NCBI GenBank assembly: GCA_016714745.1 | Contig: JADKCG010000023.1 | Span: 1 to 61,746 of the forward strand | DNA length: 61,746 nucleotides | Direction: 5' to 3' | Source of the DNA: Elusimicrobiota bacterium | GTDB taxonomy: Bacteria > Elusimicrobiota > Elusimicrobia > FEN-1173 | Shown here: positions 1-8,039 of the stretch, piece after piece | Numbering within the stretch: the first letter of the stretch is position 1 | Layout of the letters: every line of letters starts with the position of its first letter | Program-made: the position numbers and the translations under genes | The notes under the pieces: model-generated | Databases searched by the model: none | What the model was told of the DNA's origin: nothing | The model's input: the letters and a program-made list of their open reading frames with translations, nothing else

Positions 1-2
1 CG

Positions 3-242
3 CCCAACGCCAGGCAACGTCTCGATCCCAAGCCGGAGAATTTTTATATTCCCAACCCGAAAACGTTCACCCCGGCTGTTCCCCAGGCGACAACCCCTGC
101 CCCAGAGAAAACACCCCCGTCAAACAACGACATCAACTTCGACGATTCCTCCGACGCCCCGTTTGAAAACCCATTTCGTTGGAACCTGTCCGTATTCCCG
201 CCGAAGGCCCCCCCCTCCCGCAAATCACCGAAACACCCCTAA
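3..242 (+). CDS. C-terminal fragment of an unidentified protein (cut by window edge)
   Basis: An open frame enters from the left edge and ends at TAA 240-242, giving 79 residues. The segment is rich in Pro, Asn and Asp, with short acidic and proline-rich stretches and a basic tail ending SRKSPKHP. It has no recognisable domain. Low complexity of this type is common in linkers and tails of exported proteins. The other two frames close earlier or look random. The stop is five bases before a copy of the ~105-bp interspersed repeat, so the repeat lies in the 3' flank of this gene. Family unknown. Confidence 0.45.
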   Translation, partial: PNARQRLDPKPENFYIPNPKTFTPAVPQATTPAPEKTPPSNNDINFDDSSDAPFENPFRWNLSVFPPKAPPSRKSPKHP

Positions 243-247
243 CCTAG

Positions 248-353
248 CCTGAAAATTTCAGTTGACTGAGCATTTCCGTCCGGGAGAATTGGCAAATTCT
301 GTTTCCGGACCCTGTCGACGGTAGCCCTGTGCCAACCGGGGAATCCCGGCTAA
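248..353 (-). repeat. ~105-bp interspersed repeat, single copy, reverse orientation
   Basis: This is the reverse complement of the unit found in tandem at 18712-18920 and 32684-32892. Recognisable landmarks are the palindromic end AACCGGGGAATCCCGG (here at the right), the GGACCCTGTCGACGG core and CATTTCCGTCCGGGA. It lies between the 3' end of a gene and degenerate non-coding DNA. Confidence 0.85.
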
Positions 354-501
354 ACTTCCCAGTTGGCCCGCAGGACCGGCCGGTCTTAGCGCTCCCAGTA
401 ACTGGGGCGGTCGCTCTCAGAGCGAGCGGCACCTGGGGCACCAGAGGTGATGATGCGGCAAGGCCGTTGATGCGAGGTAAGGGTGGGGAGGGACCAGCAA
501 T
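354..501. other. Mosaic non-coding segment with one degenerate copy of the 48-bp repeat
   Basis: No gene is supported here. At about 404-451 the sequence matches, in reverse orientation, the 48-bp unit that is tandemly repeated at 2069-2212: the shared core is CACCTGGGGCACCAGAGGTG. The segment ends exactly where homology to the fibre-protein gene begins (502), so it looks like a recombination junction. Confidence 0.6.
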
Positions 502-909
502 GATGTTAAAGATCCGCGCCACTCGATCCTTGTGGCGTTCGCGGGGCAATTGCCGGTGTGGGTGAAAGGCAAAGTAAACGAAGGGGATTTAATTGTGGCC
601 AACGGGGACGGAACGGGGCGTGCAATCTCGCGCGGCGCGGCGACCCTGGCGGACGCGCAAAAGGCTATGGGCACGGCTTGGGCGTCGTCAACAGACGCCG
701 GATTAAAGAGGGTTCACGTGGCTGTGGGGCTCGGGCTGGCGGGGGGTAGTTGGGAACACGAAAAGATTAAACAGCTCGAAAGAGAAAACGCGGAGATCAA
801 GAAAGAAAATGCTGTGATCAAGCAAGCAAACACAGTGATCAAATTGGAAAATACTGAGATTAAAGAACGGTTGGATCAAATTGAAAAAGCCATGGCCAGG
901 GGTAAGTAA
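502..909 (+). pseudogene. 5'-truncated copy of the C-terminal region of the fibre-like surface protein
   Basis: Homology to 5758-6230 of the large downstream gene starts abruptly at 502. The translated part (a GTG at 532 could start it, 125 residues) covers the conserved tail domain with GDLIVANGDGTGRAISRG and a C-terminal coiled coil made of repeated (K)ENAxIK heptad-like units. The two copies differ by scattered substitutions, several silent, and in the residues linking domain and coiled coil. There is no signal peptide, no N-terminal shaft and no clear promoter or Shine-Dalgarno site; the frame is closed upstream by TAA at 478. It is either a relic of a duplicated gene or a silent donor cassette for recombination with the 2432-6242 locus. 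Confidence 0.75.
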
Positions 910-956
910 ACAGGAAATTGCTGGATTCCAGGCAAAGTCATTCGGGAATGACAAAT

Positions 957-1029
957 TTAGGGCCCGCGCCTTGGCTCAGATCAAAATCCGCTCGGATAAA
1001 ATGGACATTTATTTCTGCGCGGGCCCTAA
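957..1029. mobile_element. Short MITE-like element with 13-bp perfect terminal inverted repeats
   Basis: The ends TTAGGGCCCGCGC (957-969) and GCGCGGGCCCTAA (1017-1029) are exact inverted repeats around a 47-bp centre. The centre is nearly identical to 2219-2265, the right end of the larger element at 1981-2278, so both belong to one family. It encodes nothing and could also form a long hairpin in RNA. Confidence 0.8.
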
Positions 1030-1071
1030 GGATGTCGTATGGGTTTCCCGCCTATGTGATTCAAAACGGAT

Positions 1072-1156
1072 AGGGCGCTCTCACGCGGCACTTCTGCTGG
1101 CGCGGTCGGATGCCCGTGCACCAAAATCGCTATTTCACTGAATAGGTGAGAGCCCT
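1072..1156. repeat. Long-range inverted repeat
   Basis: AGGGCGCTCTCAC (1072-1084) is mirrored by GTGAGAGCCCT (1146-1156) with one unpaired base, separated by 61 bp. It lies between the short inverted-repeat element and the toxin-antitoxin promoter. It could be another small element or a terminator-like structure; no T-tract follows. Confidence 0.5.
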
Positions 1157-1204
1157 CGGACGGTAGATGTTTCTTATCTAAGGATTTGGGCCCTCAAAAA
1201 ACCA

Positions 1205-1233
1205 TTGACAACGAACGTTCTTGGCAGTAAAAT
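1205..1233 (+). promoter_or_regulatory. Sigma-70 type promoter of the toxin-antitoxin operon
   Basis: TTGACA at 1205-1210 and TAAAAT at 1228-1233 are separated by exactly 17 bp, 33 bp upstream of the antitoxin start codon. The match to the bacterial housekeeping consensus is very good. Confidence 0.8.
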
Positions 1234-1235
1234 AA

Positions 1236-1257
1236 TGTGACTACAAATAAGGTCACA
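1236..1257. promoter_or_regulatory. Inverted repeat, probable antitoxin operator
   Basis: TGTGAC (1236-1241) and GTCACA (1252-1257) form a perfect inverted repeat just downstream of the -10 box, partly overlapping the Shine-Dalgarno sequence of the antitoxin gene. Phd/YefM-type antitoxins usually repress their own operon through such palindromes; assigning this one to the antitoxin is inference from position. Confidence 0.55.
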
Positions 1258-1266
1258 GGAGGGAAC

Positions 1267-1502
1267 ATGAAAATTGCCACGGTTCGGGATTTTAAAGCAC
1301 ATGCGGCACGCTATTTGCACAGCCGAGAGGACGTGTATGTCACTCGGCACGGGAAACCCATCGCCGTCGTTTCGCCTGTCCCAGAAAAAGCGTTCAATCG
1401 GCTTTAGTTGAAATGCAACGCGTGTTTCAAGAATCCCAGTTATCGAAGAAGGACCTGCTCCGTTTATTGGAAGAATCGCGCAAGGAAATTTACGGTCGGT
1501 GA
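1267..1502 (+). CDS. Phd/YefM-like antitoxin (frameshifted)
   Basis: Starts at ATG 1267 behind a strong AGGAGG (1258-1263). The first 46 codons give an antitoxin-like N-terminus: VRDFKAHAARYL, then VYVTRHGKPIAVVSP, the pattern of the DNA-binding half of Phd/YefM antitoxins (strand-helix followed by 'G-x-P-x-A-x-x'). This frame hits TAG at 1405. A frame shifted by one base continues as ALVEMQRVFQESQLSKKD and on to a charged C-terminal helix ending EIYGR, with stop TGA 1500-1502 that overlaps the toxin GTG start. The helix is what such antitoxins use to bind the toxin, so the two frames are one gene broken by a single indel near 1395-1405, real or a consensus error. It is expected to neutralise the PIN toxin encoded next and to repress the operon. 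Confidence 0.75.
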
Positions 1503-1921
1503 AAATTATATTAGACGCCAACGTTTTGGTGTCAGCCCTTTTTGGCGGCGCTCCGAGACGTGCCGTTCTCCGGGCCTTTAAGGAAACAGTTTATGTTTCA
1601 CCCCGCGTTGAAGCGGAGTTCCAATCATTGGGCGCCAAACTTTCCCGACGACTGGCGCCCGACAAATACAGAGCTTGGTCCCACGTCTTTCTGCCCGCAG
1701 TGCTCGGGCGATGCGAGCGTGTGGGGGTTCACCGAACAGTCGATATCTGCCGGGATCCGAAAGACAATGCCTATCTTTCTTTGGCCTTGGAGATCGAAGC
1801 CGACATCCTTGTGACAGGCGACAAAGACCTTTTGATTCTTTCCCAAAACGATTTAATTAAAGCGGGTCTCTCCGGTTTAAAAATTCTAAACCCACGCGAT
1901 TTCCTCGAACGCCACAAATGA
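1499..1921 (+). CDS. PIN-domain ribonuclease toxin (COG1569-type)
   Basis: A 140-residue protein starting at GTG 1499 with a 4-bp GTGA overlap with the antitoxin gene. It shows the PIN architecture: ILDANVLVSA at residues 3-12 with the first metal-binding Asp, then DPKDNAYLSLALE (residues 86-98) and ADILVTGDKDLL (residues 101-112), supplying the remaining acidic residues of the Mg-dependent nuclease site. Length and motifs match the 'putative toxin-antitoxin toxin, PIN family' group, which cleaves RNA when released from antitoxin. The pair sits between two inverted-repeat elements of one family, which suggests it moves or moved as accessory DNA. The frame is intact. Confidence 0.88.
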   Translation: MKIILDANVLVSALFGGAPRRAVLRAFKETVYVSPRVEAEFQSLGAKLSRRLAPDKYRAWSHVFLPAVLGRCERVGVHRTVDICRDPKDNAYLSLALEIEADILVTGDKDLLILSQNDLIKAGLSGLKILNPRDFLERHK

Positions 1922-1980
1922 ATTGCATCCCTTTTTTATCCCGCGGCCATTGTTCCGTTTAGAATGACCGCGTGCAATCC

Positions 1981-2278
1981 TTAGGGCCCGCGCAAAAACA
2001 ACTATCCACTTTCTCCGCCGTCTTTTGGCCTGCGCCTGCGTTGCTCGTCAATCACATATGCTCCTTGCGCATCAGCACCTCTGGTGCCCCAGGTGCACGT
2101 CGCTCTGCGACGGGCCGCATCAGCACCTCTGGTGCCCCAGGTGCACGTCGCTCTGCGACGGGCCGCATCAGCACCTCTGGTGCCCCAGGTGCACGTCGCT
2201 CTGCGACGGGCCGCGCGCCTTGGCTCGGCTCAAAATCCGCTCGGATAAAATAGACATTTATTTCTGCGCGGGCCCTAA
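1981..2278. mobile_element. 298-bp inverted-repeat element carrying an internal tandem repeat
   Basis: The same 13-bp ends as the 957-1029 element, TTAGGGCCCGCGC at 1981-1993 and GCGCGGGCCCTAA at 2266-2278. Its right ~60 bp equals nearly the whole short element, while the left part holds unrelated sequence plus three 48-bp repeats. No transposase is encoded, so any mobility would need an enzyme elsewhere. Together the two elements bracket the toxin-antitoxin operon. Confidence 0.75.
2069..2212. repeat. Three identical 48-bp tandem repeats
   Basis: Units start at 2069, 2117 and 2165 with an exact 48-bp period. Each holds two small palindromes, CACCTCTGGTG and CGTCGCTCTGCGACG. Since 48 is divisible by 3 the repeat keeps frames open in both strands, but I see no start signals and do not call a gene. 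A degenerate reverse copy occurs near 404-451. Confidence 0.9.
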
Positions 2279-2301
2279 CGGATTCTCTCACTTCGGGTTT
2301 G

Positions 2302-2338
2302 AGTGAAAAATAAAGTTGCCTGAGCATTTCCGTCCGGA
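2302..2338 (-). repeat. Fragment of the ~105-bp interspersed repeat
   Basis: The stretch around CTGAGCATTTCCGTCCGG matches the left part of the repeat at 248-353. The remainder of the unit is missing, so this is a decayed or truncated copy upstream of the fibre-protein gene. Confidence 0.6.
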
Positions 2339-2431
2339 AGGTCTGGCGGATTATTTTCCAAGCGTTCCCACTCCTTGAAATAATTCTGTTTTGGCTGTAT
2401 ATGGGAGGTGGCTGGTTCTGTCGGCCACTCC

Positions 2432-5400
2432 ATGACGACAAAAAGGGTTGGTTTCGCTTTCCTGCTTTTTCTGGCCGCTGTCACGCGGGCGGATTTCAAT
2501 TTTATGGTTCAAGGGCGGTTGTCGGACGGAACCGGCAACCCCATCGGCGTGCGGACGTCCGTGGAATGGCACCTTTTCCGCGGGGGCGACCCGACCGTGG
2601 CGGACGGCACGCCGGTTTACCGCGAATCGGGGTTCATTACGCCCGTCAACGCCCTGGGCGTGTTTTCCTATGAGCTGGGGTCCGGCACGGCGATGGATTC
2701 GCCTTTGGACGTCTCGGCGTATACGGGTCCCGAACCAATTTACGCTCTTCTCGTAGTAGGGGGATCCCCGCTCTTGCCGAAACTGCGGGTGACGCCTGTG
2801 CCGCGGTCCCATGTGGCGGCGGTGGCGGAATCTGTCCAATCGGACGGTGTGGACACCCCCGCGCTGAAAGATGGCGCGGTGACGGGGCCGAAAATTGCCG
2901 CGGGCGCCATTTCCGGAACCCACCTCAATACCGCCGCCCAGCTGAACGTGGACCGGATCGGTCTTGGCGGAGCCCCCGCCACCAGTCTTGACCTGGGCGC
3001 GAAAACCGACGCGGTGCGCCTACCTCTGGGCACCATCGCCCAACGGCCCGCCGCGCCCGCCCACGGCGACACCCGCTACAACACAGAAACGAACGCGGTG
3101 GAAAGTTACGTGAACGGATCGTGGCAAAGTTTGTCCACTAACGCCGGCACAGTGACCAGCGTCACCGCCAGCACCCCCCTGGCGAGTTCCGGTGGTACCA
3201 CGCCCGCCCTTTCCATCGCCCAAGCCGATACCGCCACCGGCGGATACCTTTCCAGCGCCGATTGGAACACATTCAACGACAAGCTCAATCCCGCGCTCAC
3301 GGCGGGCCAACTCTTTGTGGGGAACGATTCGAACATTGCTGTTGGATCGCCGCTGTCGGGCGACGCCACGCTGTCCAGCGCGGGCGCGCTCACGCTGGCC
3401 AGCACCGGCACCGCAGGGACGTATACGAAAGTAACCACAGACGCGAAAGGCCGCGTGGTCTCCGGCGTGGCTCTCGACGCGGCCGACATCCCCAACCTGG
3501 ACGCAGGGAAAATCACCTCAGGCACCATTGATCCGGCCCGCATTCCCGCGGGCACCGATTCAGGCAAACTCCCGCTGGCGGGCGGCACCATGACCGGCGC
3601 CATTGATATGGGGGGCAACAACATTACCAATGGGGGAACAGTCGCCGCGTCCACCATCACGGTGGGCGGCAGTAACGTTCTAGCGGCGTCCTCAGCGCTC
3701 ACCTCCGGCAGTGTCCTCTTCGCCAACGGTGCCGCCTCCGCTGGGCAAGACAACGGCAACCTGTTTTGGGACAACACTAATAAACGGTTGGGGGTTGGGA
3801 CGGCGAGCCCTGCGAAAGTTTTAGATTTAATTAATTCTTCTGGTGGAACTTTTCAAGTTCAAGATGGAACAACTACTTTCAATCTAATTACAAATAGTGC
3901 TGGCGTATTTATGCGCTTCGGTGCTGTGTGGGACCCATCTCAATATTGGGTGCTTGCGGCCAACGGTGGCACAAATAACATTGACACAAGGACCCGTGAC
4001 TTACGATTATATTCAGCATCTGATGCAAATGGGGTAACTTATAAAGCGGCGAGTGGCAACGTCGGAATCGGAACCACATCCCCAACAGCCGCCCTGCATT
4101 TAAAAGCCGGCACCGCCGCCGCCAACACCGCGCCGCTGAAGTTTACGGCGGGGACGAACTTGACGACGCCGGAGGCGGGGGCGGTGGAGTTTGATGGGAC
4201 GGACTTGTATTTCTCAACCGACACCGCGACGCGGAAAACCTTTGCGTTTCAGGGAAGTGCCGGCACTCTCTCCGGCCTCACGTCCGGCAGTGTCCTCTTC
4301 GCCACCAGCACCGCCTCCGCCGGGCAAGACAACAGCAACCTCTTTGGGACAACACCAACAAACGGTTGGGGGTAGGGACGTTGAGCCCGGGAAGTTTATT
4401 GGAGGTTGCTGGGCCAGGACAATTCGGAACAGCGGGAGCATCAACTTCTCAATTAACAATTTTAGGTGGGACCGCTGGAAACCCCATGGCAACTTTTAGC
4501 CGAACCTCTGGGACAACAATAAAATTCGACATTTCATTAGCAGGAGCTGGACTAACATTTACTGATGCTACAAACGGAGGAGCCCCTCTTTCTTTGTTTG
4601 GACACACCGGTTCCTGGCCGTACTTGCAAGCATACGTTGGCCAAAGAAATGATGGGACGCCATCAACTTATCCCTCTCTTATAGGAGCCACAACATTTGG
4701 TTCTGTCGCAGGGAACAATGTTCCCGGGACAGACTTTTATATTCAGGGGAGTTTGGGGACAGGGATAGGGGCGTTGGGAAACATATATTTCAATACGGCA
4801 GATTTAGGTGCTTCAGGATCGACCCAGCAAACATCTTCTACAAAAATGGCAATTACTGGTACCGGAAAAATCGGCATTGGGACCACATCGCCGACGTCGG
4901 TGTTGCATTTGAAGGCGGGGACGGCGGCGGCCAACACGGCGCCATTGAAGTTTACGGCGGGGACGAACTTGACGACGCCGGAGGCGGGGGCGGTGGAGTT
5001 TGATGGGACGGACTTGTATTTCTCAACCGACACCGCGACGCGGAAAACCTTTGCGTTTCAGGGCAGTGCGGGGACTCTTTCTGGCCTCACCCCCGGGAGT
5101 GTCCTGTTCGCCACAAGCACCGCCTCCGCTGGGCAAGACAACGGCAACCTGTTTTGGGACAACACCAATAAACGGTTGGGGATTGGGACGGCGAGCCCTC
5201 AGGCAAGGCTGGAAGTTTATGGCTCTGATATTTCCGGATCATCCATTCGTGTTTCACGTTCGGATGGGGCGACTCGATCGATAGATATTATTGCTCCCGC
5301 GGCGGGCGGCATTGGAAAAATCGCAATTGTGGGGACATCTTCTCCATTAACGTTCTGGACTGACAACCCATCGACTGAAAAGATACGTATTATGAATTCG

Positions 5401-6242
5401 GGCAACGTCGGCATTGGGACCACAACGCCGAGCGGAATGCTTGATGTTAACCAGCCAACCGCGGGATCGGTTGCGATTCAGGCGCAAACTTCGCCTACGG
5501 TGTTTTGGAAAGTGGTGAGCCCGGCGGGGGGCATTACCGGGGGTTACAACGCGGCGAATGCGGTGGAATATGTGGCGAAAGATTCTGGGACGAACAGGTC
5601 GATCAATGCGGCGGGGACGATCAATGCCAGCGGGGCGGACTTTGCGGAGTGGGTGGATTGGGAGGGGCCTCAACCGGACATGGGGTCGATTGTTAAGTAT
5701 CGGGGGGCGTATGTGGTGGTGTCGTCGTCCGCGACGGCGGCGTTTGTGGGCAACGATGTTAAAGATCCGCGCCACTCGATCCTTGTGGCGTTCGCGGGGC
5801 AATTGCCGGTGTGGGTGAAAGGCAAAGTAAACGAAGGGGATTTAATTGTGGCCAACGGGGACGGAACGGGGCGTGCAATCTCGCGCGGCGCGGCGACCCT
5901 GGCGGACGCGCAAAAGGCCGTGGGCACAGCTTGGGCGTCGTCAACAGACGTCGGATTAAAGAGGGTGCACGTGGCTGTGGGCATCGGGCTTAATGGTGGA
6001 ACTGGGGAAATGGAATTGCTTAAGACCTCTCTTAAATCGGTTATAAACAAAAATAATAAGCTTGAGCAAGAAAATGCTGAGATCCAGAAAGAAAATGCTG
6101 AAATTAAAAAAGAAAACATTGAAATAAAAATGAAAACGCTGGGATCAAGCAAGCAAACACAGTGATTAAATTGGAAAATACTGAGATTAAAGAAAGATTA
6201 GAGCGGATCGAAAAAGCAATGGGCAGGGGAAGTAATCGGTAG
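2432..6242 (+). CDS. Giant exported tail-fibre-like surface protein (two frameshifts)
   Basis: I prefer ATG 2432 because it begins a clean signal peptide (TTKR, hydrophobic core, cleavage near TRA-DFNF); an in-frame GTG at 2408 is possible. The intact product would be about 1,270 residues: an N-terminal domain (~20-230), a long Gly/Ala/Ser/Thr-rich shaft with recurring (N)VGIGTTSP and SGSVLFA-type modules, then a C-terminal domain with ADFAEWVDWEGPQPDMGS and GDLIVANGDGTGRA resembling the tail or self-processing domains of phage-type fibres, and a final coiled coil of KENAEIK repeats. Frame breaks at about 4345 (one T short of the paralogous module, CTTTGGG for CTTTTGGG) and at about 6130 (one A short) each restore a full match to sister modules, so both are probably sequence errors. 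The likely role is a trimeric cell-surface fibre or adhesin; this is inference from architecture. Confidence 0.8.
4061..4372 (+). repeat. Intragenic module repeat, copy 1
   Basis: About 312 bp encoding the GIGTTSP...SGSVLFA module; homologous to 4870-5181, 809 bp downstream. A central stretch of more than 100 bp (from about 4138) is identical between copies, whereas flanks differ at silent positions, suggesting recent local gene conversion. A shorter relative lies at 3693-3810. Confidence 0.85.
4870..5181 (+). repeat. Intragenic module repeat, copy 2
   Basis: Second copy of the shaft module. It keeps the TTTTGGGAC run that copy 1 lacks, and this is what reveals the one-base deletion near 4345 in copy 1. 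Confidence 0.85.
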
Positions 6243-6289
6243 GATGAGGGTGGTGAGTCGTTACGTTATAGGCCGTTTTCTCCTTTGGG

Positions 6290-7332
6290 TTATTCGGAGA
6301 GGATGGCTTGGGTGAAGAACCAGCGGGATTTTGTTTTTCGGAAAATGAAAATGCCGACCTGGACTTCGCCGGTGGGTTCGGTGGTGATTTCTTCTACGCT
6401 GGGTTCTTCTCTTCGTTCGATTAATTCTTTCATGGAATCTCTTAACGGGCCCCAGGAGTGGGGGTCCGATTCTAGGAGGCGCGGCCAGAGGAGGTCGAAC
6501 TCTTTGGCCACATATTTCTTTTTTTTGTCTTCTTCCAAGGGGCCTTTGGTTACAAAAGGGAATTTTGTCAGGATTTAACCTTTTCGACGTCGTTGTTCAA
6601 TGCCGCTTGCCGGAACGCTACCCAATAAAATCGGAAGACTGGGCTTAAGGCTGAATCATCTGCCTCCGTCACGGCGGGGACATTTTTTTCTAAGGATTCG
6701 GTGGGTGTTTTTTCTGTCGATTTTTCTTTTGGCGGCGATGCGGCGAGGTTCTGCAGTGGTTCCTCATCGCTTTTATCGAAATCGGGACTGGCCGTGGGCG
6801 AGGGCGCGGGGGGGGGCGGTATCGTTTTTTCTACTCGGGCAGGGACGGCGGCCAGGGGGACTGCCACAGCGGTCTTTTTTGCCGCCGGTGGTTCTGGGGC
6901 GAGGGATGCTCCGATGAAATAACAGACGTTTTTGATGGTCTGAAACCGGAAAGACCCGATTTGAATTTTTCCTTCTTTTAGGGCCGCGCGTTCCTCGGTT
7001 GTCAAATCTTCTTTGGCTGTAATAATCTCCCGCATGGTTTTTTTGTTTTTTACCGGGGTTTCCATGAGAGGATGGAACAGGTTTGCGAAAGATCCCCGCG
7101 GGGTTTTTGTGATTGTCCCGTTGGCATCGGTGGTTTCAAAGGGGAAACGTGTCAGTTCTTTGAGTTTTGGAAGGTTGTTTTGGATGACGGCGGTACGGAA
7201 ATGGTACCAGAAGAAGATGCTGGGATCTTGTTTTTTGACTTTTGGTTCTCCGCCCAAAGTGAGGGCGGGGAAGAAGGAAATCAAAAGAAGTCCGAAGATG
7301 TTTCGCAAAAGGGGGTGTTGATTTATTTTCAT
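6290..7332 (-). CDS. Exported protein with two related modules and a Pro-rich linker (frameshifted)
   Basis: Starts at ATG 7332 (minus) with a signal peptide (MKINQH, then a hydrophobic run to LTLGG). A first module follows (FWYHFRTAVIQNNLPKLKEL, LTRFPF, then a segment ending FRFQTIKNVCYFIGASL), then about 100 residues rich in Pro, Ala, Lys and Glu, then a second module that mirrors the first (FRFYWVAFRQAALNNDVEKV, LTKFPF, ending FIFRKTKSRWFFTQAIL). The frame breaks inside module 2 near 6568; adding one C gives VKS-LTKFPF, matching LTRFPF in module 1, so I join the halves (~345 residues). The modules resemble small exported stress or lipoprotein-like domains but I cannot name a family. Its 3' end faces the fibre-protein gene. 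Confidence 0.7.
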
Positions 7333-7358
7333 TGAGCGCGATGTTATCAAATTTTGGG

Positions 7359-7988
7359 TTATTGTGATTTTATGGCGCGGTCGTGTTCTGCGCATTTGTT
7401 GCAGGTGTGGCACGGGCGATGGCCACGGGGGTTTAGGCAGGAAAAGGCCAGGGTGAGCGGGAGGTGACGCGATGAGCGAAGAACGGTTTGTTTTGTCATT
7501 CGTCGGAAAGGCGCTTGGACATGGAGAGGGGTTCCCAGGGCGATCGAGAGGGCGCGTTCCATAGTTTTGAAAAACCGGAGCGTGGCGTCTGGGAAAGGGT
7601 TGCCGGAAAGGGTTCCTATGAGAATATCCGAACAGCGGTGGGTCGCGGCATACACGGCGGCTTGGGACAGGAGCAGGGCGTTGCGGCCTGGCAAATAGAC
7701 GGCGGGGTCCGAGGAACGGTATCCGGGGACGTGTTTTCCCGTTCGGCTCCAATGGTTGGCGTAGAGGTTTTTTGTCGACACTTCTAACACTTCCAGGGGA
7801 AGAAGGCGGGGGGTTTTTATCGCGTGCAAAAACTTTTTTAGCCAATACAGTTCGGCCCGTTCCCAGCGGAGTCCGAACCGGCTATAGACCGGTTGGACTT
7901 GGGTGTAACGGCGGAGCGCCCAGCCCAACAGCGCCGCGCTGTCCATGCCTCCGCTGGCCAAGACAACGGCTTTTTGTTGACGGGTCAT
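7359..7988 (-). CDS. queC: 7-cyano-7-deazaguanine synthase
   Basis: QueC converts 7-carboxy-7-deazaguanine to preQ0 with ATP and ammonia, in the pathway to queuosine in tRNA. The protein opens with the PP-loop ATP pyrophosphatase motif SGGMDS (residues ~12-17) and closes with the zinc-binding cluster C-x8-C-x2-C-x2-C in CLNPRGHRPCHTCNKC. I prefer ATG 7988, which has TAGGAAA just upstream; GTG 8009 is an in-frame alternative. At ~209 residues it is close to the usual length. It is transcribed away from the divergent 8040 gene and lies 26 bp upstream of the minus-strand exported protein gene, perhaps co-transcribed with it. Confidence 0.88.
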   Translation of the reverse strand: MTRQQKAVVLASGGMDSAALLGWALRRYTQVQPVYSRFGLRWERAELYWLKKFLHAIKTPRLLPLEVLEVSTKNLYANHWSRTGKHVPGYRSSDPAVYLPGRNALLLSQAAVYAATHRCSDILIGTLSGNPFPDATLRFFKTMERALSIALGTPLHVQAPFRRMTKQTVLRSSRHLPLTLAFSCLNPRGHRPCHTCNKCAEHDRAIKSQ

Positions 7989-8039
7989 TTTCCTAATGTA
8001 GCAAACCACTGAGAAAGACGAAACTGCTACTATTTTTCT

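Noticed and set aside
1236..1257. CRP-binding site upstream of the antitoxin
   Set aside because: The half-sites TGTGA/TCACA match, but the spacing is 12 rather than 6 bases, so I read it as the antitoxin's own operator.
2069..2212. CRISPR-like array from regularly spaced repeats
   Set aside because: The 48-bp units are directly contiguous with no unique spacers, and no cas gene is present in the window.
2432..6242. Prophage tail-fibre locus
   Set aside because: No capsid, portal, terminase, integrase or lysis gene is nearby, and the protein starts with a signal peptide.
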